From the NCBI GenBank assembly GCA_944472155.2, contig OX235275.1:31824731-31888730 (forward strand): 64,000 nt of DNA, given 5' to 3'. The first letter of the stretch is position 1, and every line of letters starts with the position of its first letter. The translations under genes and the position numbers were made by a program. Below the pieces are notes generated by a model. That model did no database searches. It was not told where the DNA came from and saw only the letters and a program-made list of their open reading frames with translations. Of the stretch, positions 1 through 11,364 are shown one piece after another. This DNA is from Trichobilharzia szidati. Taxonomy: Eukaryota > Platyhelminthes > Trematoda > Strigeidida > Schistosomatidae.

Positions 1-480
1 AGGTAAGGAGGGGAAATCAATCGACGAGGCTGTGAAATACATTGACTGAGATGGTTAGGACATGTGTTACGTATGCCCAGTCATCGCCTTCCTCGACGGG
101 CAATGTTAGCTGATATATGGTGGCGGTCAAACCAAAACATGGCACCAGTCAATGAAATCTACAACAGTTAGTCTAAGCCACGTAGGAAGGTGTAGACTTC
201 CTGGTTGGGGTCCTCGGGACGGTAAAAACCAATGGTTGGAAACAATTGGTGACATGGCTCAAAATCGTTCTCAGTGGCGCAGATGCATCCACTCCTTGTG
301 ACTTATGATTTCCGTTATTACTATTCCTTTGTCTCACACCTCTGTTTACTGTCTATATTATGCATTTCTCCTACTTTCTTCTCTTGCTTTGTGTGCTACA
401 TGGAGTGTGGCGACTTGAACTGCCGCACATATGTGCAACGTTCTATGTCGAAAACAGACAGACAGACAAGAAAGGATTGG
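1..480 (+). mobile_element. Non-LTR retroelement 3' end (unnamed family)
   Basis: The + strand reads RWLGHVLRMPSHRLPRRAML near 50-110, the C-terminal 'WxGHvLRM' region seen after the reverse transcriptase of many LINE proteins. Stop codons and frame changes follow. The same stretch, including the downstream part that reads like MHPLL..YDF, recurs inverted at 48930-49830 and in eroded form at 5830-6170, so this is a repeat family and not a gene. The left end is cut by the window. The family is different from the abundant RTE copies. Clade not determined. Confidence 0.6.
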
Positions 481-494
481 TAGGAAACTGTGGC

Positions 495-650
495 CTTAAG
501 TTTCGTGCTAGTTCACTACTTGTCAGCCATGTGTACCTGAATTCTCGGACGAACTGATGTCGTCTCCTTGGGGATTCTAAACTTCATCACCCGGTGCTGC
601 AGTCACAGAGGTTACGACTTAGCTATTCGGGCTGACGACCGAACTCCTTT
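495..650 (-). mobile_element. SINE-C fragment
   Basis: On the minus strand the segment contains the tRNA-like A-box region GCCCGAATAGCT, followed by a GGGTGA stretch where the B box would be, matching the better copy at 46907-47252. The B-box side is degraded. It is an old, truncated copy. Confidence 0.5.
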
Positions 651-1246
651 GAGACTGTATTGATGTCGTTCATTGGTCACAAAAAACTAATCATTGACAT
701 GTGTGTGCGTGTGTCATTGCTGACCGAACTCTATAAGTTACATCTAGGCACGTGAATCGCCATCGCCAAGCATTTTGAATTGATTTCAAATGGTTTCAGG
801 CAATCTGTACGAAGACCTAGACGTAAAGGATTTTTATAGCAATCGCTTGGCAGGGGGAAAGGCATCTAGCTTGCACTCAACCACTTTGCAAACATTAACA
901 CTGATAGAAGTGAGTCTATGCCCCTTCAATAAGGACTGAAAAAAATGAGAATATTTACTCCCACATGACCAATCAATGCAATAAATTTAACCGCTCTTTG
1001 TCTTTCAACAGAAAACTGTGCAAAATTTCAAATTAAAAAGCTGACTCAGTACTATTAAACTAATCGATATTAATCAATGAAGCTGTATAGTATCACAGAT
1101 TTGAATATTTTGGTACGCTTCTCTAGCTAAACAGACCACATTATTGAAAACGTTTAAATTTGTGAGATCATCTAAATGGCTGCAGAGAATCTGTTTACAG
1201 ACTTCAAATGGAGTGATAAAAAATAATTCACAACATTTATTCATCT

Positions 1247-1373
1247 GGTCCGGAGTTCGATTCCTGGCCGGTCGTGCATGAGGCTATCAAGCCTACCTAT
1301 TAAAAAACACCACTGCTACTGAATTCTCATAACCAAGCTTGAAGCCCCCTTATGTTCCACTCAGAATAAAAAT
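1247..1373 (+). mobile_element. SINE-A (long-tail type), 5'-truncated and internally deleted
   Basis: It starts inside the T arm (GGTCCGGAGTTCGATTCC) and keeps the tail landmarks 'aaacaccactgctac', 'gaagccc..tatgttccact' and a terminal A-rich stretch. The middle of the tail is deleted. Compare the complete copy at 43011-43251. Confidence 0.65.
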
Positions 1374-1597
1374 CAATAACAATTATCACTCATACCTACT
1401 ATTATTAATTCTTATCTTCTGCTTCGTAGACCTCATTACATGACCATTTTAGCACCATTATGAATTGTGGTTTTACTTGAACTGAAGTAAAACGGTGCAT
1501 GTTATTTAACGGAGTGACTGATGAAGTAACATAGAACCTTTTCACAGAAGCACTGGTCAATACTGTCAAGAAATTTACCAGCCAACCTAATTCACGA

Positions 1598-1935
1598 TTT
1601 AGGGTGATCACCGATTGATATCAATTAGAGAACCATCGAAAGATAGGGAGTATTAGACAACTGTTTCATCCTAGTTTGGGACTCTCCAGCATTATGCACA
1701 CATGAAGCCCCCATTAAGCAAGTGTTGAGTCCGAGACCACCAGGTAACAAGATCAGTTTGAAATATATAGCGTGATCACCGGTCAATGTCATCGACGAGT
1801 AAATGTCCTCTCATCCAACGTGCTGAACCTCACTGGTCACGACTTGCCACTAGGAGTTAAGTCGACTTAATCTTATATTCTGTCGCTAGTGATCAATAAA
1901 TCAATTTTTAACTGTTGGTTTGTAGGGATTTATTA
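1598..1935 (-). mobile_element. SINE-B (Sm-alpha-like), degenerate
   Basis: On the minus strand the order is: 3' part ('gttagagaaccat'), hammerhead stem II remnant (AGAGTCCCAAACTAGGATGAAAC), eroded tRNA-like box, and the 5' part ('gtcacgacttgccac', 'ctagtgatcaat'). The 5' end finishes in 'ggtttgtagggattt', like other copies. The cleavage-core residues are mutated. Confidence 0.6.
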
Positions 1936-2016
1936 ATAATGATATGCTTTATAACAAGACAGTTCTTATGAGACAGTGTGGAAGCCTCAGCATTTCGTAT
2001 AATATTACATGTAATT

Positions 2017-2530
2017 CACTCATCAACAGCTCCTGAAAATATAACATAGAACGAGGCCATACCGAATACTAGATTTCACGAACATATAATCTTTTCTAAT
2101 GACTTCCAGTCCTACCTGATGAGGTGCAAGGTGGGGAGAGTTGTGGACAGAGTGTGTGTTGAAAGTGGGATAATATGGATTTAGACCATTTCTCACATAA
2201 GTCCATGTGTCTGTCAACTACAATAGTAACGATCAGATTTAGTGGCACATCACTTACCCTACTGATAACATTTAATACTCTCCGCATTATGATATAGTCT
2301 TGATTGAGTAGCCCAGGAAAGACTAAGTGGTTGAGTGGGGGGGGGAGTGGAGCAGTAAAGGACAAAAGGTAAAAAGGAAGAATTAAAAAAATTGTAAAAG
2401 TAGAGTTTGAGTGATTCCTGATATAGTAGGTTAAACGGTATATTTTCCTAGAAGTAGACAAGATCACATCGATGCTTGAAGGTTAAGTTAATTGTCTGAC
2501 GTTTAGAGGGATAAAACATAAAGCCGCTTA
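2017..2530 (-). mobile_element. CR1-like LINE 3' fragment (old copy)
   Basis: The minus-strand frame 2467-2096 encodes a relic of the C-terminal domain found in the better copies at 50800-51720 and 55143-56205 (shared words: KIYRLTYYI, LPL..NQDYIIMRRVLNVISRVS, VDRHMD..EKW.KSIL). A run of G and a frameshift separate parts of the frame. This is a dead, 5'-truncated copy. Confidence 0.7.
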
Positions 2531-3642
2531 GCTTAGACCACTGGTTTGTGTCCGACAAAAAGCGTTTTAGTTTACAACAGTCAGATCAGTAAGTAACTGG
2601 CAACGAGACAGTCAGATAGATCATCAGCACATTTGACGAATTTAATTCCATCCGAAAGAGGCAAATCATATTCAGGTTTGATCACGAAATGACACTGACT
2701 TCAGCGCTGACAGAAATCATTAATAACCGTTTAGGCATCATATTTCACAGCTTTTTAGATTATTCATGATTAAACTGAATTTGCTGATGAAATACTTATC
2801 AGCTTCGATGACATTTATCAATGCTTAGACAATCACCTCCTTTGTACTAAGGAAGACCTGTCGTTTCGAAGTCGTGGAGAAATATTTGTGGCTTTCAAGT
2901 TTGGTACTGTAATAGTTTCCACGCTGAATGATTTGTGAGAGATGCTTTCATTGTGCCTCTGAAAAATGTAATGTGATCTACTGGAATCCTTCATGGCTGA
3001 AATATTTGTTTCATCTGGGAAATTTCACTGCCATTGGTTGTCCTCATCAATTTCCTTAAAATTATATGTTTTTACTCATAATGCTATTATTGATCGCTTC
3101 CTTGACCGGATATCTGACCTTTTGATCGTCCATATCAATTCACGTTGAAATTTAAAATTTCTCTGGAATAATGTAACAACTATAGACAGGGGAAATATAA
3201 AGAACTCTAGAGAATTTCTAGAGGTTTGGCAATCAAATCAATTGACAATTTGTGGGCATGTTTATATATAGATCAGGCTTATTAATCAATAAAGAATAAG
3301 TCACATGACTGAATGGTCAAATATCAGTTCAACAAGAGGACTAATCAGAAGGCAGTCCACAGGAACAACCAATCACAGCGAAGATCACCAAGTGAACAAG
3401 TAAAATACATTTCATCCATGGATAATTCCTAAATTACACATCATACTTTAAGTTAGCACTGAACATGGTGTCCGAAAGGACAAGGAAACCTTCACAATTA
3501 AGCCATCCATCTGACAGACAGCTCAGTAACACTGAGCAGCCTACAGCTTTATTATGACAAGATGCTATTTTGTAAATCTATATTTGTATTTGTTTATTAC
3601 GCCCCACTATCATTATGGCTATTTATATTTCTATCTATTCAG
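2531..3642. other. Intron, no recognisable feature
   Basis: AT-rich sequence upstream of the first visible transporter exon. I see no coding potential, RNA gene or clear repeat copy. The last 30 bases carry the pyrimidine-rich tract and AG acceptor used by the exon at 3643. Confidence 0.5.
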
Positions 3643-4028
3643 GTTCAACAGAGGATGTCCATCAAATTGCTGTTGACTGGTTGTCAATGATCTATATGCT
3701 CACGTATATCCCACTAATCTTTCCATCGACATGGATACTTGATAAATGGGGTCTAAGAGTGACCATGCTGGTCGCTACAGCATTGAATGCAGTCGGTGCA
3801 TGGGCTAAGTGTATCGCTGGTGCAGTGACTTATGAACCACGACCAAGCTTAGCTAATGAAACTCTTCCATGGGATCATAAACTTGGTTTTCCAATACTTA
3901 TGATTGGACAGACTATTTGTGGGATTGCTCAATCAGGCATTCTGGGGATACCAGCACATTTAGCCGCGATATGGTTTGGAGAGAATGAAGTTTCCACAGC
4001 CACGTCTTTCGGGGTTTTTGGAAATCAG
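3643..4028 (+). CDS. FLVCR: FLVCR/SLC49-type transporter, internal exon (TM2-TM5)
   Basis: Internal coding exon of a major facilitator superfamily transporter of the FLVCR (SLC49) group; family members move haem, choline or related amines across membranes. The exon follows the acceptor 'tattcag' and ends at the donor 'cag|gtgaga'; it starts in phase 1 and ends in phase 0. It encodes VDWLSMIYMLTYIPLIFP (TM2), LDKWGLR (the MFS loop 2-3 motif), GLRVTMLVATALNAVGAW (TM3), IGQTICGIAQSGILGIP (TM4) and WFGENEVSTATSFGVFGNQ (start of TM5); the last is the family's WFG.NEVSTA..GVFGNQ signature. An ATG at 3615 opens the same frame, but it lies upstream of the splice acceptor and is probably not a start, because TM1 must come from an earlier exon outside the window. 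FLVCR1 versus FLVCR2 orthology and the substrate cannot be decided here. Confidence 0.93.
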
Positions 4029-4195
4029 GTGAGACAGTGTGTGTGTATGTGTGTGCTTGTGTATTCTTTTTGTTATTATACAACTTACGGTCATGATCAG
4101 CTTGATTTTCTTTTATCTCTGAAATCTTTAAACCATCCTATTTTAAAATGCCATTCAAATGCATAGTTTAATGTCAAGAAATATGTCAGCCCGTG

Positions 4196-4590
4196 ATTGA
4201 AACTCTAGCCAATCAAATTCCCGCAAACCGTCACCTCCGACGCTCATTAGTGAATGGCTCTTTACAGGAAGTCACCTATAGCTCCAGTGAGTAATTGTGA
4301 CTAGCGGAATCTCCTTAGTCAGTCAGGTAAGATAACAATTACTCGCGGATGTCATTGGCTGGTGGTTGTGTTATATACCACCAGTTGGCAGAAGTTGGAA
4401 TTCGTGTGTCACCGCATCAGGTTAGCCAAGGCTGAATTGTCTACGAGCTCGTCTTGTAGTCGGAAGGTTCTGAGTTCTAACCCCGGTGTGTACGTACCAC
4501 TGATGAAGAGTCTCGAGCTAGAAACGAAGCAGGCTGTTCAATTCTCCCTGATAGTTTTCCAATGGTTCTCCAACTAACTTTTGCTCATGA
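4196..4590 (+). mobile_element. SINE-B (Sm-alpha-like), near full length
   Basis: In order: 5' part ('ctcattagtgaatgg'), 'cagaagttggaattcgtg', tRNA-like region (GAGCTCGTCTTGTAGTCGGAAGG, then the B-box-like GAGTTCTAACCCC), hammerhead core start CTGATGA at 4500-4506 with altered stem II, and the 3' part ending near 'ccaatggttctccaac'. The GAAAC partner is displaced, so ribozyme activity is unlikely. Confidence 0.7.
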
Positions 4591-4769
4591 ATAAGCCAGT
4601 AGCTATTCAAATACCTGCAAATCAACACTTCCAAGAAGATATATGGTGTATTCGTGAAAGGTACATTAAACAATCCGTTCATACACGTACACAACCACAC
4701 ATCTGCTTGTTCAATCAGTTGTTTATTTTATTTTGAAATGAGCCCTATCAGAAACCAAGGACATTTCTA

Positions 4770-5069
4770 AAATCATTGAAAATAGGATGGCAACGAACAC
4801 CTGGTTTAGTTAGAGACAAAGTTCATAGAAAATCAATGCACACAGATCAAATACTCAACTATACTAGCAATAATCCAGTTACTCACAAACGAAACTGTGT
4901 GCAGACATTGTTTAAAAGAGTTCAGACACATTGTAGCACTCCAGAGTTGAAAAGAATGGAAGAAAAGTACCTACAAACGGTCTTCAAAAAGAATGGGTAT
5001 CCACAAAATTTCATCAAAAAGTGTTTAAAGTCGAATCAAACACAACAAAAAATTATGAATACAATGTAA
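4770..5069 (+). mobile_element. Penelope-like element fragment (RT/GIY-YIG linker)
   Basis: The frame 4776-5069 encodes VHRKSMHTDQILNYTSNNP, VTHKRNCVQTLFKRV, HCSTPELKRMEEKYL and KKNGYPQNFI. These are the conserved words that follow the reverse transcriptase in PLE proteins ('VyRKpThTdryL.y.SnHP..HK..vv.tL..Ra...', then 'NGYP..fi'). The YVDD palm motif upstream and the GIY-YIG domain downstream are missing, so this is a fragment truncated on both sides. Confidence 0.8.
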
Positions 5070-5264
5070 ATTAGGACATATATATATCACTTTTGAACAC
5101 CTGGTTTACTTTGGAACTGGGGAACTTCTCAGCATCTGTTATCCATGAATATTCAATTTCTTTAGACAAGAACTCTCAGGTTTTAATGTGAGCATTAAGA
5201 CCGCTAAATCCAGGAAATGGTAGCTTAACCAGCATATATTATCCTCGGCTGAAAACACTCATAA

Positions 5265-5618
5265 TATAACGGAAAAAGACAAGGGCTAGGCATTCGATTG
5301 TTTATTGAGAAAATCAAGAGGTACTTATAGATTTTTATGTACATTATTATCAGCGTTATTGTTAGCGGAGAAGCAACCTCTTCCGGTTGGTTGTTTTCTT
5401 GCTGAAGGTTATTCTGTTATCTCTTTGTGGCCGTTTCTTCAGAAAATCAAGCCATATATCTGTGAATCATATTTCCACACTTTAACTTCACTGTGATTGG
5501 CTGATGATTTTCTCAAGGTTAAGCTTTGTCATTGTTTTCCTTTTGACCCTGATTCGGGACGTAAACATTGACGTAAACTGTTGTCTGCAATTTTAGCTTG
5601 CAGCCAGCTGTCACTACA
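5265..5618 (-). mobile_element. LTR (Ty3/gypsy-type), probable solo, degraded
   Basis: Matches the LTR copies at 12822-13162 and 63645-63963 along its length. Shared blocks are AAGACAAGGGCTAGGCA at the 3' end of the LTR, 'acttatagatttttatgta', 'gtgattggctgat' and the 5' end related to TGTGGTGAGAGC (here mutated). No internal retroviral-like coding region is next to it. The exact ends are eroded. Confidence 0.65.
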
Positions 5619-5829
5619 GTAGTAATGACTGAATCTGAATTTCAGCATAATAAGACTTTGCATAAAAGTGCAACATCAGTTCAAGTTGTCACCCTCTATA
5701 TAGCACCACACACACAAAGGTGGAGAAAAGAGGGATTCAAACGACTGTAGTGAGAAGAAATCTGGCTGAGAGAGAATGGTAGCATGGGAAAACATGTTGG
5801 TTTCATGCACATAGGAAATTACAAAGAGG

Positions 5830-6170
5830 AGTGAATGCACCTCTACGACAATGAGAATGATCCCGACTCATATCACCAATGGTCACCAGTCATTGGCTCT
5901 ATGAATTCCGAGAACCTCAACCAAAACGTCTACCGCTCCTAATATGGCTCAACACAAATGTCTAAGACCTTGTCAAGTGACCGCCACTGATTCTTTTCCA
6001 GCCTAAACCCTCCCACCTTCTTGTCAGCTAGCACTGTTTGATAAGGAAGACGTTAGCTTGGCGTGCACAACACATGTTCTAATCGTGTCAATCGATGAAG
6101 TTTGACAGCTTTATCGATTGCCTTCCCTTACATACCTGGCACTCTACGCCTCATAGTAATGCGCACTATG
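5830..6170 (-). mobile_element. Non-LTR retroelement 3' end, eroded
   Basis: An antisense, diverged copy of the family seen at 1-480 and 48930-49830: 'ctcgat..attgccttccctta', 'acacatgttctaa' and 'gaatgcacctctacgacaatgagaatgat' line up with those copies. No open frame is left. Confidence 0.5.
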
Positions 6171-6515
6171 GACAATTTTTATAGATTCTTTATGTTATTT
6201 AGAATTTGTTAAGCCAGAATAGATGTTTCATTCAATTGTGTGTTAGTTGCAGATATTAAATACCAATACGGTGATACTGTCTAGTTACGCAGTCTGAAAT
6301 AGGTTTAATAGGGTCCAAATGCCTTGAACCTGTGGTGCAGATCTTTCATTTCTTGGTACTTCTGCTGCTGATGTCCACTGGTGATGAAACCTGACCCTTA
6401 TATCAATTTGACGCCTGTAGTGTCTTAACAACTTTAAATCCATCACGTAGTTGTCTAATTCTGGTTAGCACATGATTAATTTGAGAGGAGATGGGAATAG
6501 GATAATCGTATAGTT

Positions 6516-6990
6516 ATTATTATTATTGTTCCCTTGGGTTCCTAGTGGAAAACAGGGCTTCAACTACACGTCTCCACTTGCTTCTGTCTTCTGCTGTACT
6601 TTTCAACTGCATCTATGTTAGTCCAAACTGTTTCAACTCCTCTTCACACGATCTCCTCCATGTCAGCCTTGCACTGACGTCCCACTCGTCGCTTCCCTTT
6701 CGGGTTCCACTCGAGCACTGGCCTGACGCGCGATGTCACCCAGTGGCCTCCTCAGCGAGTGTCCAATCCATCTACACTTTCTCCTGCATATTTGTTGAGC
6801 GATTGGTTCTTGTTTTGTTTGTTCCCATAGTTTCTTGTTGGTGATTCTTTCCGGCCATCTGATCTTCAGTATAGAGCAAAGACAGTTGTTAATAAAGGTC
6901 TGCAACAGGCTGTTGGAAATATTCTTTGTGACCCGCCAAGTTTCTGATCCGTATAGAAGAACTGACTTGACGTTTGTATTGAAAATCGTA
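6516..6990 (-). mobile_element. RTE-clade LINE, 3' end copy
   Basis: 5'-truncated antisense copy of the window's most abundant LINE. The minus frame ending at 6663 encodes VLLYGSETWRVTKNIS, LQTFINNCLCSILKIRWPER and RWIGHSLRRPLGDIARQA, the C-terminal region after the reverse transcriptase. The element ends (on the left) in a short ATA-type repeat before 'gttcccttgggttcc', as RTE elements do instead of a long poly(A). Confidence 0.85.
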
Positions 6991-7324
6991 TAGTTAGGCA
7001 AATTTATCAAATCATTACTTAGGAGTGAGCAGTATTCACTGCCTAGTTCCTGGTGTCTGTGATAGATCAACTCTATTAGTCAAGTTTGTAATGTGGCCGA
7101 CCAAGCTAGGCGACTTATCATCGTGATGAACTTTCTGTTTATGTACGACTTGTCGGTCGAAGTAAATTGACAGATTGTCAGCTAGTTGTATTCAAAACCT
7201 CGATGGGAAAATGCCCAATATCTATATCACCCAGTGCTGAAGTCTGAAACATTAACATTGAGACGTCTGGCTTCCCAACTATGCAGTATTATTATGCTAA
7301 TATTGTCATTTGGTTCATAGTTGA

Positions 7325-8180
7325 ACATACGTCTTCAACAGGACATCTCCATTTCATGATGTCCTCTGAAGTCCTCCTTAGTTAGCTTCACAACTATCCA
7401 TAAGCTCTCATCTCCCCTTCACATGATCTCCTCTATGTAACCATTAGATGCATGCCTACTTAACCTGTCGTTTCTCATTCAGGTTCCACTTGAGTGTCTA
7501 ATGCGCGATACCACTCGACGGTCTCTTCAGAATGTAACCGGTACATCTCCAGTTTATCTATTAGATAGGGTTTTTAAGATTAGTTCATTCCTGGAGTTTC
7601 TTGTCGCCAATGCCTTCTGGCCCTCCACCTAATCTTGACCATGGAACGAAAGCAGCTATTGATAAAAGTCTGAAGCCTATTCAAAATGCTTTCCATGAAG
7701 TGATCATCAATTCTGTGAAGCGTGTAGAAGGACTGTGTTAAAAGTCTGAATCTTGTTCCTTATGCTGATCGAAACAGATTTCCAAACTCATTTCAAAGCG
7801 ATGAAGGTTCACCTTGCCTTCCCGAACCTGTCGTTGAAATGATGTTGCCCAGATCAGTTAAGTGATAGAGGTGACATGCTTTAGATTCCTCTTGTTGATG
7901 GTGATTGATTCTTTTTATTGTTGGCTAGACATCCTCATCACCTCTCTCTCCCTCTCCTCCCTCTATTTTCACTTGAATTCCTGTCTTTTTGCTGCCAACC
8001 TCTTCTTCCAGCTTATTGGTTTTCGCCTGTAGATTTCCGACTTTGCGGAACATAAGAAATTAGGGTCTTCTTATCAGTCCAATGTATTCCTGTGTTCTCA
8101 CTGTCCATCATTTGCCGCATGATCAAGTCCACCACAGTCAGGAATATCATCGGTGATATTTGACAGCCAGTAAGGTCGCC
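7325..8180 (-). mobile_element. RTE-clade LINE, old copy
   Basis: Every block of the younger copies can be followed in order (3' untranslated part, ITNKK/WRW region, YGSETW region, the 'gttgatggtgattg' block, and the region around the reverse transcriptase FADD box near 8040) but with many substitutions and indels. The catalytic box is lost. Confidence 0.7.
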
Positions 8181-8301
8181 AAACTGTATAACTCACTGTC
8201 ATGGTATACTAAGAATAGGTGGGAGGCAGTTAAAGGCAGTCAGCAAGCGGCTCTTGAACTAGATTTCGCGTACTTCACCATTTGTTTTTACGAGTTTGAC
8301 C

Positions 8302-8527
8302 ACCCTCCCAGTGGCTGAATAGTCGATGAGCTTGCCTTGTAACCGGAAGGTCCTGGGTTCGAACTACAGTGCAGTGGGTGCGTACTGCCGATGATTCCCA
8401 AACTAGGATGAAACAGCTAGCTGTCCAGTACTGCAGTGCTGATTTTCAATAGTTCTCTAACTGATATCAATCCGTGGTCAAACTCGAGAGAACAAATCTA
8501 ATCCTTACAAACCAACTGTTGAAAATA
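8302..8527 (+). mobile_element. SINE-B (Sm-alpha-like), 3' two thirds
   Basis: Starts at the A-box region (CCCAGTGGCTGAATAGTC), continues through CTTGTAACCGGAAGGTCC and a B box GGGTTCGAAC, then the core variant CCGATGATTCCCAAACTAGG/ATGAAAC and the 3' part to 'cttacaaaccaactgttg'. It belongs to the subfamily without the AGA insertion in the hammerhead core, but has C in place of U in CUGAUGA. Confidence 0.75.
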
Positions 8528-9109
8528 CTTCACTATTCACTAGAAAGGCATTTGTCTTTCGTCGAAGTTAGTCTTTCTGAAAAAAAATCTAGAGAGAGAG
8601 AGAGACAAATCTGTAGGGAAAAGCCTCACCTGGCAAAAAATCGCCTTCTTGAAGCCAATTTCTTGAAAAATTGACTTCATTGCGTGTCGTACTTCACTTG
8701 TTTATATAAAATGTTGAAATGAAGTGAGTGAAAGCATCCTCCTCTTCTTTGAAAAAAAACTTGATTTATAAGAATAAGAATCAAGTTAACTGAATAATGT
8801 CATGTATGTGTTTGAACTCGTAATGAATAATTTTGTCTGGTTTGTGTCATGTGTGAAGCACATTATTATTTGAGTGCATATTAGAAATGCAATATTACGC
8901 ATAACATGTGCAGCACAGTCTAGAATGATGCACTTATGATTACAGTTCATTGTGATGAATATCCGCTTGAGTTTAGATTTCTATGTAGAATTGATCTGCA
9001 ACAGTAATCGCATCATGCATGTATTCCCATTTTGATGCATTTGAATAATGCAAGAACAACAGTGGTTTGTGCAGGGTAATATGGTGCCATCATTTATTGA
9101 TTTTGTTGC

Positions 9110-9440
9110 CTTTTCATCAACTGCTGCTTACAGCGACTTGAGAGTCATGAAAGCTTGCCTTGCTCTCTTGATCTTAGCTCTGATATCCCCATTAGTTCCG
9201 TCCGCCTGTAGTTGAAACGATGCTTCCCAGGTAGGCGGGTAGGTAAAGGAGGTTGCTTCTTTCAAACTCCTCCCATTTATGCTGATTGCTGTCTCCTAGC
9301 GCCTCCTTATCGACTTAACGTATTCCAGTCTTGTCACTCCCTACAGTCTTTATTGAGTTTAAGTCAGGCGGTTAGAAATGCTTTCCGCGACATGCTCGCC
9401 AAGTCTTTAAATCATAGAAAGCACTGGTTGCCTTAACATT
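9110..9440 (-). mobile_element. RTE-clade LINE fragment
   Basis: Antisense fragment carrying the block 'gcctgtagttgaaacgatgcttccc', 'ctcctcccatttatgctgattgctg' and 'ccgcgacatgctcgccaagtc' of the RTE subfamily also seen at 16336 and 44505. The order is disturbed relative to those copies. Confidence 0.55.
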
Positions 9441-9834
9441 ACGATTACAAATCCGAATCATATTCCTTATGTAGAGATATTCACACAATGATTTCAGTGT
9501 GATGACGATCTTTCCTGGTCTGGCAATCCAAAATTATGGCTTTCTTTGACAAACTCATCTGTGCCATCCACTTGTAATTGACATAATATACACTGATGAA
9601 TTCATATTAACCTGATGCATATACTTATTGCGTCTCAACTTTATTATTTGATCATTCCCATCTCATTTCATTCCCCTTCATGATTTCATCCCTTTTTTAA
9701 TATTTATATTTATGTATTCGAAAGTTCCCGCGTTTTGTTTTACAGACTAATCATTTCCCTACTAGGATGTTTTGATGTAAAAATGAAACAAAATGCAGCA
9801 ATTTCAAATTGTTTATGTCTGTTTTATTTATCTA

Positions 9835-9990
9835 CTTTTATATCTAACCAGCTAGCTAGCTAACTAACTAACCAACTTCCCTTCTCCCTCCCTGCTGCCT
9901 ACCTACCTACCTAGCTACCTTCTGTCCTCGCTACCTATCGGTCTCCCTTCCTTCTTTCCTTCCTTTCTTCCATCCTTCTTTCCTAGTTGA
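9835..9990. repeat. Tetranucleotide-rich low-complexity block
   Basis: Degenerate runs of CTAG, CTAA, ACCT and CCTT units in succession. No gene or element end is recognisable inside it. Confidence 0.8.
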
Positions 9991-10259
9991 GGTGTTCACT
10001 TATAATTCTATGTAAAATTACCAAGTAATTTTTTTTTGACTTCAAAGTCTTCCATATTTTCTCCCTCTTATCGGCACCACTCTTGTTAAATACTTCCTCG
10101 TTCAAGTAGCTTTTATTTTGAAACAAAGCGAAACATCTTCATAATCAATACATTATTATTCGGTCGTTAGAACTGGTAATGAAATAAACAACAACAAACA
10201 AAATAAGAATTTATGGGAAAATAAATAGATTTTTTTTAAAAAACTACTGGATTATGTGT

Positions 10260-11180
10260 CAGACTGTGTACAGGAAGTAGGTGAGAAGACAGGAATACGA
10301 TGCACTGACCGATAAGAAAAAACAACATCTAGAAGTTCTTGATTTCGCAAGACTTACAAGCGAAAACCAACAAACTGTTTGAAGAGTCATAGAGCAATGA
10401 CAGGGATCTGAATGAACATACAAATGATGAAGGTGATGAAGATAAGCAACTAACCAACTGCAACAGCAACAACAACCAGCACCAGTCACCATCAACGGGA
10501 GAGATTTCACACAGAGGTGACTTCCTCCCTTCTTTTTTCTCGCCAGGTTGCACGGTTTCAACCAGAGACACACGGAACGGATGAAGATGTCAACACACCA
10601 ACCAGCCAGTGGAGTGGATCGGAAAGGCGAGATACGCCTTCATCAATCTGAAACCAGTTTGGAAAGCTTCTGCTCTCACTAAGCATGTGGAACAAGATTC
10701 AGATTTTGAACACAAATGTGAAGTGTGTCAGTAAGTCAGTTCTTCTATACGGGTCAGAAACTTGTACAGTGACAAAGCCAGTTACAGTTATCAACAGCTG
10801 CACACTTCGCTGGCTGGCTTCATACTGAAGAACAAATGGGCGGCCGGCCGACTGGTCAGAAAAATTAGCAATAAGAAACTCTGCATTGGAAAAAAACCAA
10901 CAAGCGAGAACCGATTGCTCAACAAATATGTAGGAGAAAATGGAGATGGGTTTGTTGGGCACACATTGAAGAGTTTGTCGAACGAAATCGCGCGCAATGC
11001 AGGCCATTGCTCTAGTGTAATCCCAATGGTAATCAACGAGTGGGTTGTCAGTGAAAAAGTGATATGGAGGAGATTTTATGGGGAGGAGATAATAGAGTAT
11101 AGGCAATTGTGGGCCCAGCCAGTTGAAGAGGACAGCAGAAGAGGGCAGAGAGTGGAAGTGTGTTGTTGAAGCCATATGTT
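10260..11180 (+). mobile_element. RTE-clade LINE, sense copy, degenerate
   Basis: One of five sense-strand RTE copies. It shows GTGAGAAGACAGGAATACGAT and a deleted FADD region near 10340, a CAA-rich stretch (10455-10485), CACCATCAACGGGAGAGATT, 'cttcatcaatctgaaaccagtttgg', TTCTTCTATACGGGTCAGAAAC (the LLYGSET region) and the WRW/GH region near 10940-10965. Several frameshifts; dead. It ends in 'tgttgaagccatatgtttcag'. Confidence 0.75.
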
Positions 11181-11227
11181 TCAGTCGGAATCCAAACTTT
11201 ATTTCACTTTTTTAAAGTAAGTTTGAA

Positions 11228-11334
11228 ATTTCCCCGCCCGAGATCGAACCCTAGACCGCCCGGTAACATGGCGAGCTCGTGGACCATTCAGTCAGTGGTT
11301 CATGAGCTCCAACTTCTGCCAAATCGTGATATAT
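11228..11334 (-). mobile_element. SINE-B 5' part, inverted
   Basis: Minus-strand copy of the 5' half of SINE-B: 'gattTGGCAGAAGTTGGAGCTC', the A-box region (TGACTGAATGGTCCACGAGC) and the B box (GGGTTCGATCTCGGGC). It is followed 30 bp later by the 3' half in + orientation, and the two halves together make one element. Confidence 0.75.
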
Positions 11335-11364
11335 ATGTACATATTTATTTAGAACAACCACCAT

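Noticed and set aside
3615..4166. 183-codon frame starting at ATG 3615 taken as a complete gene
   Set aside because: The ATG lies upstream of a clear splice acceptor and the frame runs past a GT donor at 4029 into low-complexity intron; family comparison shows that only 3643-4028 is coding.
10259..10573. Cys-rich minus-strand frames
   Set aside because: The Cys/Leu-rich stretches are antisense readings of the CAA/CAG-rich part of an RTE copy on the + strand.
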